DNA of 64,000 bases, taken from contig NZ_CP061205.1 of NCBI RefSeq assembly GCF_015240255.1, positions 124,001 to 188,000 on the forward strand, in the 5' to 3' direction. The translations under genes and the position numbers were made by a program. The notes below the pieces were generated by a model. It was not told the origin of the DNA and searched no databases. It saw only the letters and a list, made by a program, of their open reading frames with translations. Positions 53,844-63,650 of this stretch are shown in pieces; position 1 is the first letter of the stretch; every line of letters begins with the position of its first letter. This DNA comes from Kordiimonas pumila (lineage in GTDB: Bacteria; Pseudomonadota; Alphaproteobacteria; Sphingomonadales; Kordiimonadaceae).

Positions 53844-55868
53844 ATGGGAAAATATCGTATCTCAGCAGATATCGGCGGAACCTTTACCGATTTTGTTATT
53901 GAAGACAAAACCACAGGCGACATAAAAATTGGTAAAGTGCCTACAACACCAGATAACCCGGCACGCGGCGTTTTAAGCGGCGTCGAGGACCTTGTTGGTA
54001 ATGCAAAAGATATTGATTTCTTTGTGCACGGCACAACGGTTGGCCTGAATGCCTTTTTAGAGCGACGAGGCGCTCGTGTCCTACTTCTCATGACATCTGG
54101 TGTTAGCGATACATACACTATCGCTCGTGGGCACCGTGACACACTTTATAAATTACATTACCGCAAACCAGAGCAACTAGTGCCACGATCTGACGTACAT
54201 GAGGTGGTAGAGCGCTTAAACTGGAACGGTGACGTCATTACACCTCTTGATGAAACTTCCCTCAAGCCCATAATAGAAAAAGTAAAAGCAGAAAATATTC
54301 CTGCCGTCGCAGTTTGCCTATTGCATGCCTACACAAACCCTGACCATGAAAAACAGGTGGGAGAAGTTCTCGCCGCAGCTTTACCAGGTGTTTCCATATC
54401 TTTATCGCACCGGGTTGCACCCGAATGGCGGGAGGTAGAGCGTGCATCCTCCACCGTGATGGATGCCTATGTTGCCCCAGTAGTAGAACTTTACCTTTCC
54501 ACGCTAAAGCGGGAACTTGTTAAAGTTGGCATGGATGAAACTGTCCATGTGATGAGCTCGAACGGCGGAGTCATGACAGACCTGCATGCAAGCCGCCACC
54601 CTATCACAACGCTTTTATCTGGTCCTGTTGGCGGTAGCATCGGCGGTGTTGAACTTTCTAAAGCGACAGGCTTAAAGAATTTACTCTGTGTTGATATGGG
54701 CGGCACCTCTTTTGACCTCAGCCTTGTTGTTGACGGACAACCAGAACTTTCAAACGAGACAGTCCTGCAAGGGTTGCCCCTTTTAATGTCCATTATAAAT
54801 ATTGAAACCGTAGGCGCTGGCGGAGGCTCCCTTGCATGGATAGAAAGTGGCGGGCTGCGCGTTGGCCCACAAAGCGCCGGGTCTGTTCCGGGGCCTGTAT
54901 GCTACGGCAGGGGTGGCACTCAGCCTACTATTACAGACGCCAACCTGTTTTTGGGCAGGCTGGGCGTAGAATCACTTCTGAACGGCGCAATGTCACTTGA
55001 CCTGCCGAACACAGCAAAAGCCTTTGCGGAACTCGCAGGTAAAATCGGTTTAACCGACATAGAACTGGCAGAAGGCATGATTGCTATCGGCAATGCAAAA
55101 ATGGCTGATGCCATGCGCACTATCACTATTGGGCGCGGTATCGACCCTAGAGAATTTACCCTTGTAGCGTTTGGTGGTGCAGGGCCAATGCATGCGGTGG
55201 AGCTTGCCCGCGAGCTGGATATTGAGCGTATTATAATACCTCGCTTCCCGGGTACATTCTCTGCTTGGGGTATGCTGCAAAGTGATATCCGGCATGATCT
55301 AAGCATAACACACTACGCCCTTTCAGACGATGTCGACAAATCTGTCATTGCTGGTTTGTTTGAAGATATGCGCACAAAAGGCACTGCTATTTTAGTCGAG
55401 GAAAATGTCCTCGCGGAAGATATGACATTTAGCTTTTCTATCGACCTGCGCTATGTAGGGCAGGAATATACTATCAGTGTACCTGTCTCTGATAGTCTTG
55501 ATCTGGATGAGACCATTACAACGTTCCACGGTCTTTACCAGACGCGCTACGGGCATGCCTTGCATGGATCCCCCGTCGAGATCATTACCCTTCGAGTGGC
55601 CGCACTTGGGCACCTTCCAAAGTCTTTGCCCTACTCTGCTCCAACCGATACAGGCACTGACCCTGTTGTCGGCCAGAGAGACATTATATTCAATGGCACA
55701 ACATATCAGGCACCCATCCTGAAACGTGACTTCATGTCCCAAGGCCAATCATATTCAAGCCCTGCTGTGATCGAGGAGGCAAGCGCCACAACGATCATAC
55801 CACCAGGCTACGGTTTTGAACTTGACCCAAGCGGCAACATAATTATTCAGGCGGAAACCATATCATGA
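53844..55868 (+). CDS. hydantoinase/oxoprolinase family protein, subunit A (first copy)
   Basis: The ATP-binding subunit (674 residues) of an ATP-dependent lactam or cyclic-amide hydrolase of the N-methylhydantoinase/5-oxoprolinase family. It shows ADIGGTFTDFVIED (about 6-19), FVHGTTVGLNAFLERRGAR (about 64-82), VDMGGTSFDLSLV (about 285-297), GAGGGSLAWI and VAFGGAGPMHAVELA (about 447-461). These are the ASKHA-type nucleotide motifs of HyuA. It overlaps subunit B as ATGA. Acetone carboxylase subunits are the main alternative, but the absence of the third subunit and the presence of an amidohydrolase favour ring-opening of a lactam. Confidence 0.92.
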   Translation: MGKYRISADIGGTFTDFVIEDKTTGDIKIGKVPTTPDNPARGVLSGVEDLVGNAKDIDFFVHGTTVGLNAFLERRGARVLLLMTSGVSDTYTIARGHRDTLYKLHYRKPEQLVPRSDVHEVVERLNWNGDVITPLDETSLKPIIEKVKAENIPAVAVCLLHAYTNPDHEKQVGEVLAAALPGVSISLSHRVAPEWREVERASSTVMDAYVAPVVELYLSTLKRELVKVGMDETVHVMSSNGGVMTDLHASRHPITTLLSGPVGGSIGGVELSKATGLKNLLCVDMGGTSFDLSLVVDGQPELSNETVLQGLPLLMSIINIETVGAGGGSLAWIESGGLRVGPQSAGSVPGPVCYGRGGTQPTITDANLFLGRLGVESLLNGAMSLDLPNTAKAFAELAGKIGLTDIELAEGMIAIGNAKMADAMRTITIGRGIDPREFTLVAFGGAGPMHAVELARELDIERIIIPRFPGTFSAWGMLQSDIRHDLSITHYALSDDVDKSVIAGLFEDMRTKGTAILVEENVLAEDMTFSFSIDLRYVGQEYTISVPVSDSLDLDETITTFHGLYQTRYGHALHGSPVEIITLRVAALGHLPKSLPYSAPTDTGTDPVVGQRDIIFNGTTYQAPILKRDFMSQGQSYSSPAVIEEASATTIIPPGYGFELDPSGNIIIQAETIS

Positions 55869-57541
55869 GCAATCCACACACTAATCCAATCACAACTGAA
55901 ATTATCCGAAACGCCTTTAATTCTATCGCCGAAGATATGAATGCGGCCTTGATCAGAAGCGCTTATACGCCTGTGATATACGAGGGCAAAGACTGCGCTG
56001 TTGCACTGCTTGATGAAACGGGTGAGGTTCTGGGGCAATCCCTTGGTTTACCCCTATTTCTTGGTAACCTTTCCCTGTGTGTGCAAATCGTTGCTGACAT
56101 GCGCGGCTGGGATTACTTCGGCGAAGGCGATGTCATATTTTTAAATGACTCTTATATCGCGGGCACGCACCTTAATGATGTTACCGTTATTATGCCTATT
56201 TTTTGGAAAGGCAAACGGGTTGGCTTTGCTACGTCGCGGGCGCACTGGCTTGATGTGGGGGCAAAGGATGCCGGTCAATCTGCAGATTCTCATGAAATTT
56301 ATCAGGAGGGAATGCGCTGGGCCCCAACCAAGGTTTACAAGAACGGCGAACCCTGTCAGGAAATTCTCACTTTCCTAAAACTCAATAGCCGTTTTGGTGA
56401 CGCCCTTCTTGGTGACCTGCACGCACAAATCGCGGCAGGAAAAACAGGGGAAATGCGGTTTAACACCCTTTTGGATCGCTTCACCAGAGAAACTGTTCTA
56501 GCTGCTCGGGACGATATTTTCCGGCAATCCGCCGAAATGGAACGCCAAACTATTAGCGCTATACCAGACGGGACCTACACAGCTGAAGGTGCCCTTGATA
56601 ATGATGGCCTGTCAAATGAACCCATCCCGGTAAAAATGAAAGTTGATGTTAAAGGGGACAAAGTCACCATAGATTTAACCGGGTCTGCCAAGCAAGCACG
56701 CGGTGCTGTCAACTGCGGTGAAACCCAAACCATTTCAGCGGCACGTGTTGCCTTTAAACTGTTGATTAATCCTGAAAGACCGGTTGATGGTGGTACTTTT
56801 TCCTCCCTTAAAGTTATTGCGCCCGAAAAGTCTATTTTTAATGCACAAGAACCAGCGGCCTGTTCATGGTACTTTTCATCGCTTGGCCTGCTGATCGATT
56901 TATTCGTGAAAGCCATGTCACCTGTAATGCCAAAAGCAGCAGCCGCAGCGCACTACGGCGATTCAATGGTTATTATCCTAAGCGGTTATAATCCTGAAAA
57001 AAATGACGAATTGTATGTTTCTATTGAAGCCAGCACCGGGGGTTGGGGTGCATGGTCAGAAGGGGACGGTCAAGACTGCCTGATCAACAATGTGAACGGC
57101 AGTTTCAAGGATTATCCTATCGAAGTTTATGAGCATAGGTACCCTGTTCGCATTATGAAATACGGTATTCGCAGCGACAGCGGCGGAGCAGGCATGTACC
57201 GCGGCGGCAATGGTAGCTACCGCGAATATCATGTAACAAGCGACACCAGCCTGTCATTGTGGTTTGAACGTTCCCACACAACCGCTTGGGGCTTGGACGG
57301 CGGCATGCCCGGGAAAGCACCTGAGGTTACAATAACGCACCCAGATAACACCGTTGTTTCTGTTCTAAAAACCAACGCCATGCCCCTTAAGGCTGGCACG
57401 GTAATTTTAACACAGACAGGTGGCGGGGGCGGGTACGGTGATGCAAGCAAAAGAGATGCGGCACATATAACCCGTGACCTGAAAAATGCCTACATCACGG
57501 AAAAAGAGGCGCACACGCGCTATAATAAAGCACTCTCTTGA
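55865..57541 (+). CDS. hydantoinase/oxoprolinase family protein, subunit B (first copy)
   Basis: The partner subunit (558 residues) of the HyuA-HyuB enzyme. Family marks are DPIT-like NPITTEIIRNAFNSIAEDM at the front (about 7-25), FLNDSYIAGTHLNDVTVIMP (about 94-113), RAHWLDVGAKDAGQ, AARVAFKLLINPERPVDGG, and GGWGAWSEGDGQDC. The C-terminal GGGGGYGD and the final DLKNAYITEKEA segment are also typical. It starts inside the subunit A stop (ATGA) and ends 32 bases before the second A subunit. Confidence 0.92.
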   Translation: MSNPHTNPITTEIIRNAFNSIAEDMNAALIRSAYTPVIYEGKDCAVALLDETGEVLGQSLGLPLFLGNLSLCVQIVADMRGWDYFGEGDVIFLNDSYIAGTHLNDVTVIMPIFWKGKRVGFATSRAHWLDVGAKDAGQSADSHEIYQEGMRWAPTKVYKNGEPCQEILTFLKLNSRFGDALLGDLHAQIAAGKTGEMRFNTLLDRFTRETVLAARDDIFRQSAEMERQTISAIPDGTYTAEGALDNDGLSNEPIPVKMKVDVKGDKVTIDLTGSAKQARGAVNCGETQTISAARVAFKLLINPERPVDGGTFSSLKVIAPEKSIFNAQEPAACSWYFSSLGLLIDLFVKAMSPVMPKAAAAAHYGDSMVIILSGYNPEKNDELYVSIEASTGGWGAWSEGDGQDCLINNVNGSFKDYPIEVYEHRYPVRIMKYGIRSDSGGAGMYRGGNGSYREYHVTSDTSLSLWFERSHTTAWGLDGGMPGKAPEVTITHPDNTVVSVLKTNAMPLKAGTVILTQTGGGGGYGDASKRDAAHITRDLKNAYITEKEAHTRYNKALS

Positions 57542-57573
57542 GCAAGTCCTGAGTAATCTAAAGGTAATCTGAG

Positions 57574-59658
57574 ATGTCAAACATTAGAGCCGCAAGTGAC
57601 ATAGGAGGCACCTTCACAGATCTGGTTTATTGTGAAGTTGACGAAAAATCCGGTGCCATAACAGGCGTTAAGGCTGTCAAGGCCCACACAACACCGGGGC
57701 AGTTTCAGACAGGTGTGATGAACAGCCTAAAACTTGCCGGTGTTGGAAAAGACGAGCTATCCTTCTTTGCGCACGGTTCTACTGTTGTCATTAATGCCCT
57801 TACCGAGCGTAAAGGCGTAAAAACCGGGCTCATTACTACACGGGGTTTTAAGGATATTCTTGAAATAGGCCGAGGGAACAGGCCTGATTTTTTCAATCTT
57901 AAATATCAGAAACCTGAAGTATTTATCCCGCGGCATTTAAGGCACGAGATTACAGAGAGGCTATCGCACAAAGGCGAAGTCCTTACGCCGTTAAATACAG
58001 AGGAACTGGCACCCATTTTAAAAAGCTTTGCAGCAGAAGGTGTGCAGGCAATTGCCGTTTGTTTATTGCATTCATATGCAAACCCAGAACATGAGCAAAT
58101 AATATGCCGTGAGATTCAGCGTATTTCACCCGGTATGACACTGGTTGCATCACACCAAATTTCACGGGAATGGCGGGAATATGAGCGCACCAACACAACG
58201 GCTTTATGCGCTTATGTAAAGCCGGTCGCCTCAGCATACCTCACTGAAATGGAAACATCTCTTAAGGAAGGTGGCTTTAAGGGGTCTTTCTATGTGATGC
58301 AATCTAACGGCGGCATTGACACGGTAACAGCCGCAAAAGAAACACCTATTTCCATTGTTGAATCAGGCCCGGCAAGCGGTGTTCTAGGGGCTGCCGCGCT
58401 CGGTAAACTTTTGGGGATAGACAATATTATTGCCTTTGATATTGGCGGTACTACGGCCAAATGCTCGCTCATTGATAATGGTAAAGTCAGCCTTACAAAC
58501 CAGTATATGATTGAAAAGGATGCGCGCTCTGCGGGCTATCCAATCATGACACCGGTGGTAGATATCGTAGAAATTGGCAATGGCGGCGGTTCCATTGGTT
58601 GGGTTGATGAATTTAACAAAATGCATGTGGGGCCCCAAAGTGCTGGCGCATTGCCCGGCCCTGTTGCCTACGGGAAAGGCGGTACAGAACCAACCACAAC
58701 TGACGCCAATATTATGCTAGGCCGAATTAACCCCAATTATTTTATTGGTGGTGAAATTAAAGCCGACGTTGCCGCTGTTAAAAGCGCTTTTGAAGTCCTT
58801 GGTGAAAAGCTTGGCATCCCCGCGATTGATGCGGCAAGAGGTGTCATTAGAATTGCCAATAACAATATGTGCAATGCGCTGAAACTTGTTTCCATCAACC
58901 GGGGCTATGACCCGCGTGACTTTACAATGGTTGCGTTTGGCGGTGGTGGTGCCATGCATGCTGCGTCTCTCGCAAGAGAGCTTAATATTCCACAGGTTGT
59001 TATTCCAGCTCATGCTGCTGTTTTTTCTGCATGGGGCATGCTGTTGTCTGATTTGCGCCGGGACTATTCACAAACATTACCCATGCCTCTTATTGCATCG
59101 AATGCAGAGAAAATATCCGCAACATTTAAAAGAATACGGGCCGAAGCTCTCGAAGCTTATATGGCTGAAGGTATTGAAGAAGCCGATGTATATTATGATC
59201 AACTGCTTGAACTGCGCTATGAAGGGCAAGAACATACGGTCCAAATAGATGTGCCTGTCGGCCCTGTAGATGTGCAAACCTTGGATCTTATAGTCAGGGA
59301 ATTTAACGCCTCTTATGAGCGTAAATACACATATGTGCTCGATAATAGTATTGAACTGGTTAGCTTCAAAGTTACTGCTTTTGCCACAGTAGAACGGCCC
59401 GCTCTTGGTAAACTTGACCCGTCTGATTTTGGATCACCTGAAGATGCCATAAAGGAGATACGGAAAGTTGACTTCGATGAAGACGGCATTATGGAAACAG
59501 CTATTTATCAACGAGAAAAGTTGGCACCCAATACCCTATTTATAGGACCAGCTATTGTTGAAGAATCAGGCAGTACTGTTGTTATTCTTCGTGACCAGCA
59601 CGTTCGGGTTGATGAGTACGGCAACCTTCATATTACAGTGAAGAGGAGTCCGCGATGA
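57574..59658 (+). CDS. hydantoinase/oxoprolinase family protein, subunit A (second copy)
   Basis: A second A subunit (694 residues) in the same operon. It has SDIGGTFTDLVYCE (about 8-21), FAHGSTVVINALTERKG (about 64-80), FDIGGTTAKCSLID (about 289-302), IGNGGGSIGWVDE and VAFGGGGAMHAASLA (about 450-464). It clearly resembles the first copy but differs at many positions, for instance GGTTAKCSL against GGTSFDLSL at the second phosphate motif. The pairs therefore diverged long ago and may act on different substrates or on successive steps. It overlaps its own B subunit as ATGA. Confidence 0.92.
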   Translation: MSNIRAASDIGGTFTDLVYCEVDEKSGAITGVKAVKAHTTPGQFQTGVMNSLKLAGVGKDELSFFAHGSTVVINALTERKGVKTGLITTRGFKDILEIGRGNRPDFFNLKYQKPEVFIPRHLRHEITERLSHKGEVLTPLNTEELAPILKSFAAEGVQAIAVCLLHSYANPEHEQIICREIQRISPGMTLVASHQISREWREYERTNTTALCAYVKPVASAYLTEMETSLKEGGFKGSFYVMQSNGGIDTVTAAKETPISIVESGPASGVLGAAALGKLLGIDNIIAFDIGGTTAKCSLIDNGKVSLTNQYMIEKDARSAGYPIMTPVVDIVEIGNGGGSIGWVDEFNKMHVGPQSAGALPGPVAYGKGGTEPTTTDANIMLGRINPNYFIGGEIKADVAAVKSAFEVLGEKLGIPAIDAARGVIRIANNNMCNALKLVSINRGYDPRDFTMVAFGGGGAMHAASLARELNIPQVVIPAHAAVFSAWGMLLSDLRRDYSQTLPMPLIASNAEKISATFKRIRAEALEAYMAEGIEEADVYYDQLLELRYEGQEHTVQIDVPVGPVDVQTLDLIVREFNASYERKYTYVLDNSIELVSFKVTAFATVERPALGKLDPSDFGSPEDAIKEIRKVDFDEDGIMETAIYQREKLAPNTLFIGPAIVEESGSTVVILRDQHVRVDEYGNLHITVKRSPR

Positions 59659-61346
59659 CACGCCAAACAACGGCAAAGGCCGGTATTATGGACCCAATAA
59701 CAACTGAAATAATTCAAAGTTCCCTGACCGCAATTACAGATGAAATGTTCGCAACAATGCGAAAAACGGCTATGAGCTCAATCATTTATGAGGTTTTGGA
59801 CTTTGGTGTTGCCATGATGGATGCGGCAGGAAATCTGGCCAGCTCAGGGTCTGGCATACCCGGCTTTATAGGCATGCTGGAACCCGGTGTCCGTTCTGTC
59901 ATCAAAAAATTTGACCCCGCCACACATGTGTTTCCTGGCGATATTTTCATGACCAATATCCCCCATCACGGCGGTGTTAGTCATCTGAATGATGTAGTGT
60001 TGGTCTTACCTGTATTTGTAGAGGGGCAATTAATAGCGTGGCTTGCCAATAAAGCACACTGGGTTGATATTGGCGGCTCATTCCCTGGCAGCATTAGTGC
60101 AGATGCCGTGGATGTTTATCAAGAGGGTCTGCAACTTCCTTGTATTAAAGTCATTGAAAGCGGTAAAACCAACCAGTCGGTTCTAGACATTTTAGCAATG
60201 AACAGTCGCATGCCAGATATCACGATAGGGGACTTTTGGGCTGGAATAGCTTCCATGCGCGCAGGCGAACGCAGGCTCTTATCACTGGTTGAAAAATATG
60301 GCTTTAACGCTGTCATGTTCGCAATAACAGATTATATAGCGACTGGCGAAGCAATGTCCCTTAAGGCCTTGAAGGCTCTTCCAAAAGGTACTTTTAAAGC
60401 AGCTGATATTACCGATGGCGGGACCCCCATTTGTGTATCAATTTCCATTTCAGATACCGAGTTTTTAGTAGACCTTCGCGGTAATCCGCCACAGAGTAAA
60501 GATGCGTTCAATGCATCCTTTGACGCGACCTTTGTCGGTGTGCAGATGATCTATAAGTCCATTGCCGGATCGCAGTCTGTTGCAAATGCAGGTACCTTCA
60601 GGCCGCTTAAACTGCTAGTGGACGACGACAGCATGTTCGCAGCCCAATATCCAGCTGCAATGAGCGTTTATTATGAAACAAGCATCATGTTGTTTGACCT
60701 GATGTGGAAAGCTCTGGCACCTATTTTACCCGAATTTCTGCCCGCCGGACACTATGCCTCCATCTGCGGTACGTTCATGGGCGGCCCACACCCTGAAACT
60801 GGTAAGAATCATAGTATTGTTGAACCCCAAATTGGTGGCTGGGGTGCCTGTTATGATAGAGACGGCCTTAATGCGCTCTACACCGGGTATCACGGAGATA
60901 CTTTTAATGTGCCCGTTGAAATAGCAGAGCAGCGCAATGGTATCATGATTGACAAATTATCCCTGAATGAAGAACCGGGCGGCGAAGGTGAGTTTATTGG
61001 CGGTAAAGGGATAAACCTTCATTACCGCATTCTGCATGATGATTGGTGGATAACCATGGCGTATGTTCGGTCAAAGAATGGGCCATGGGGACTGAATGGC
61101 GGCTTGGAAGGCAGCACAAATTATGTTTCCATTCTCCGCAAAGATGGTAGTGAACAGCAATACAGCAGTTGTACAGCCATACCTTTGAAAAAAGACGATG
61201 TTGTTAAAGTTGCCACGGCAAATGGTGGTGGGTACGGTGCCCCAAAAGACCGACCGGTCGCAAAGGTCTTGGAAGATATTAAAAATGGCTATATCACCAA
61301 AGAACGTGCCTTTGAAATATACGGGGTAAAAAATGAGCTGCAATAA
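59655..61346 (+). CDS. hydantoinase/oxoprolinase family protein, subunit B (second copy)
   Basis: The partner of the second A subunit, 563 residues. Motifs include MDPITTEIIQSSLTAITDEM (about 12-31), FMTNIPHHGGVSHLNDVVLV (about 99-118), NKAHWVDIGGSFPGS, GGWGACYDRDGLNA and NGGGYGAPKDRP near the end. The FLNDSYIAGTH stretch of the first copy is FMTNIPHHGGVSH here, an insertion of two histidines worth noting for metal or substrate binding. It overlaps the amidohydrolase gene by 14 bases, so the whole set is one operon. Confidence 0.92.
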   Translation: MTRQTTAKAGIMDPITTEIIQSSLTAITDEMFATMRKTAMSSIIYEVLDFGVAMMDAAGNLASSGSGIPGFIGMLEPGVRSVIKKFDPATHVFPGDIFMTNIPHHGGVSHLNDVVLVLPVFVEGQLIAWLANKAHWVDIGGSFPGSISADAVDVYQEGLQLPCIKVIESGKTNQSVLDILAMNSRMPDITIGDFWAGIASMRAGERRLLSLVEKYGFNAVMFAITDYIATGEAMSLKALKALPKGTFKAADITDGGTPICVSISISDTEFLVDLRGNPPQSKDAFNASFDATFVGVQMIYKSIAGSQSVANAGTFRPLKLLVDDDSMFAAQYPAAMSVYYETSIMLFDLMWKALAPILPEFLPAGHYASICGTFMGGPHPETGKNHSIVEPQIGGWGACYDRDGLNALYTGYHGDTFNVPVEIAEQRNGIMIDKLSLNEEPGGEGEFIGGKGINLHYRILHDDWWITMAYVRSKNGPWGLNGGLEGSTNYVSILRKDGSEQQYSSCTAIPLKKDDVVKVATANGGGYGAPKDRPVAKVLEDIKNGYITKERAFEIYGVKNELQ

Positions 61347-62556
61347 CAACACGCTATATCTTAAAAATGTTCAAATTTTTGACGGTGAGCACAACCGGAT
61401 ATCAACACCCTCTACTATAGAGATAGAAGACGGCAAATTTCGCACGGTAACAGAAAATGAAATAAGCGGAGACCATACACAAAGCATAGACTTAACTGGT
61501 AAGTTTATAATTCCGGGTTTAATTGACGCACACTTTCATGCCTATGCTTCTGATCTGGACTTCAGCAAACTGGAGCAAATGCCTGATACATATCATGCAT
61601 TAAAAGGCAGCAACTTATTGACGGCTGCACTCAAACGCGGCTTTACGACCGTGCGAGATGTGGGCGGTGCCGATTATGGTTTATGGAAAAGCTTGGAAGA
61701 AGGCCTTTTTGAAGGCCCACGCCTTATATATGCGGGCCATGCCTTAAGCCAAACAGGGGGCCACGGTGATACACGCCAACCCTCTATGGAACCTTGTGCA
61801 TGCGGACAGTCAAGCCGCCTGTCAAAGGTTGTTGACGGTGTTGATAATGTTCGCAAAGCAGCCCGGGAAGAACTGCGGCGCGGCGCTAGCCATATCAAAG
61901 TGTTTGTTTCAGGCGGTATTTCTTCTCCAAGTGACCCGGTATGGTCGCTGCAATATTCTGATGAGGAACTAGAAGCGATTGTTGACGAAGCCACAAGGCG
62001 CGGCGCGTATGTGGTTGCCCACGCCTATACACCCGAAGCAATTGAACGATCAGTGCGTGCAGGTATTCGCTCAATCGAGCACGGTAACTTAATTACTCAG
62101 GAAGTTGCAGAATATGTCAGTTCTAAAGGTGCTTTTGTAGTACCCACACTTGTTACCTATGATGCTATGAGCCAGTTTGGCGCTGAGGCGGGTGCACCTG
62201 CGACATTACTTGAAAAACTAGGTGATGTAGCCGGTAAGGGATTAGAAGCTATACGCCTTTGCAGGCAAGCTGGTGTTAAACTTGGCTTTGGGACAGACCT
62301 TCTGGGAGAACTGCATCAGTACCAGCGGCAGGAATTAATACTACGCAGCCAGATTGAAACGCCTTTTGAAGTGCTCCATTCTGCGACTAGTGTTAATGCC
62401 GAGCTGGTTCATATGTCCGGGCGTATAGGAGTTATTGCCGAAGGTGCGTTCGCTGACTTCCTTATTCTAAACAGCAATCCTCTTGACGGCTTAGAGTCTC
62501 TTGCAAACGGTACATCTATCGAAGGAATATATAAAGCAGGCCAGTTGGTTGGGTAA
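61333..62556 (+). CDS. cytosolic metal-dependent amidohydrolase
   Basis: A 407-residue amidohydrolase of the same branch as those at 13887 and 41894 but without a signal peptide, so cytosolic. Metal ligands are complete: GLIDAHFHAYAS, the lysine in SHIKVFVSGG, VVAHAYTPEA, RSIEHGNLI and KLGFGTDLLG. The ATG lies inside the end of the second B subunit gene, showing tight coupling. It probably hydrolyses the linear N-carbamoyl or N-acyl amino acid released when the HyuA-HyuB enzymes open a cyclic amide, or prepares their substrate. It is the last gene of the operon. Confidence 0.92.
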   Translation: MSCNNNTLYLKNVQIFDGEHNRISTPSTIEIEDGKFRTVTENEISGDHTQSIDLTGKFIIPGLIDAHFHAYASDLDFSKLEQMPDTYHALKGSNLLTAALKRGFTTVRDVGGADYGLWKSLEEGLFEGPRLIYAGHALSQTGGHGDTRQPSMEPCACGQSSRLSKVVDGVDNVRKAAREELRRGASHIKVFVSGGISSPSDPVWSLQYSDEELEAIVDEATRRGAYVVAHAYTPEAIERSVRAGIRSIEHGNLITQEVAEYVSSKGAFVVPTLVTYDAMSQFGAEAGAPATLLEKLGDVAGKGLEAIRLCRQAGVKLGFGTDLLGELHQYQRQELILRSQIETPFEVLHSATSVNAELVHMSGRIGVIAEGAFADFLILNSNPLDGLESLANGTSIEGIYKAGQLVG

Positions 62557-62654
62557 CCTAATGCTCACAATAACGATATACTAGTGCGGCCTGCTTATCA
62601 GCAAGACGATAGGCAGTAACAATTTTAAGTCAGAAATGCTGCTTTAGGTTACCT

Positions 62655-63578
62655 TTATGGCAACCGCCACGGAACCGGTGTTAAAGCCATTTTCATGAGC
62701 CGAAGAAACTCACTGACACGCGCCGTTTTTTCACTTCTGGTGCTTAGAAGAGCAACAATGTGGGCTGAAGGTAAATGGTAGTCAGGCAAAAGCCGCAATA
62801 AACGCCCAGCCTTCAGGTCTTCAGCAACATCCCATTCAGAACGCAGTATAATACCGTGTCCTTCTTCCGCCCAAAGCCGGCTTGATTCACCGTCATTACT
62901 GGACATCATGGATGTCATACGAATATTGAAAGGGTTACCGCGTGCATCTTCAAACTGCATTAAGGTAACATCTTCATCATTCTGGCGCAGCGCAATAAAA
63001 TGGTGATCCACTAACTGATCGGGTGAGCTAGGTTCACCGTGCTGCTGCAAATAAGCAGGCGCAGCACATAAAAACCGCTCGTTTGGAGCAAGGGCATGCA
63101 AAATGCGCGAGGAATCTCGTAGTTCCCCAATATGAATAGCAATGTCCCATGTATCTTCCATCGCAAGTGCCGGGCGTTCTGTCAGGACAAGGGTTAATTT
63201 CACATCCGGGTTTTCCCGACGAAACACCGCCGCCAGAGGAGCAACATACCGCCGCCCAAAACCAAGCGGGGCGATGATACGCAAATGCCCGCCAACAACA
63301 CCTCGGCGCGCACTTAAAGTTTCGGTAATATCATCAAGATCTTCAAGGACATTGCGGGCACGGTCTAGTAAAAGCTGGCCCTCATCTGTAAGTCTAAGCC
63401 CCCGTGTCGTGCGGTCAATCAATCGTAAATGCAGTCGCCCTTCAAGCTGACGCAAACGCTGTGTCACTGCTGACGGGGTAACATCTTGGGATCTAGCAGC
63501 AGCAGCAAGCGTTTCTGCGCATGCGACTGTTACAAAAAAGCGTAAATCCTCCAAAGATATTTTTCTATGCGGTGCCAC
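62655..63578 (-). CDS. LysR family transcriptional regulator
   Basis: A 307-residue LysR regulator. The N-terminal winged helix-turn-helix is LEDLRFFVTVACAETLAAAA then RSQDVTPSAVTQRLRQLEG (about 9-47), with DRTTRGLRLTDEGQLLLDRA completing it. The effector domain follows from about 95. It converges on the amidohydrolase gene (98 bases apart) and lies downstream of the SLC13-type carrier on the same strand. It might control that carrier or the hydantoinase operon, but it lacks the usual divergent arrangement. Confidence 0.92.
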   Translation of the reverse strand: MAPHRKISLEDLRFFVTVACAETLAAAARSQDVTPSAVTQRLRQLEGRLHLRLIDRTTRGLRLTDEGQLLLDRARNVLEDLDDITETLSARRGVVGGHLRIIAPLGFGRRYVAPLAAVFRRENPDVKLTLVLTERPALAMEDTWDIAIHIGELRDSSRILHALAPNERFLCAAPAYLQQHGEPSSPDQLVDHHFIALRQNDEDVTLMQFEDARGNPFNIRMTSMMSSNDGESSRLWAEEGHGIILRSEWDVAEDLKAGRLLRLLPDYHLPSAHIVALLSTRSEKTARVSEFLRLMKMALTPVPWRLP

Positions 63579-63650
63579 CCCAATACCCCCGTTGCAACTA
63601 TTCGTGAATGCTACCCATATGCGTATGACAACTTACATAAGCAAAGCTTG

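Noticed and set aside
53844-57541. First hyuAB pair considered as acetone or acetophenone carboxylase subunits
   Set aside because: No third small subunit or zinc-binding gamma gene nearby, and the operon ends with an amidohydrolase, which fits cyclic-amide hydrolysis better. Not excluded by sequence reading alone.
62552-62653. Inverted repeat GGTAACCTAA (62552-62561) and TTAGGTTACC (62644-62653) spanning the gap between the amidohydrolase and LysR genes
   Set aside because: The arms are 82 bases apart and coincide with the ends of two genes. They may be chance or a loose terminator, and are not short-range enough to be called an operator or an IS end.
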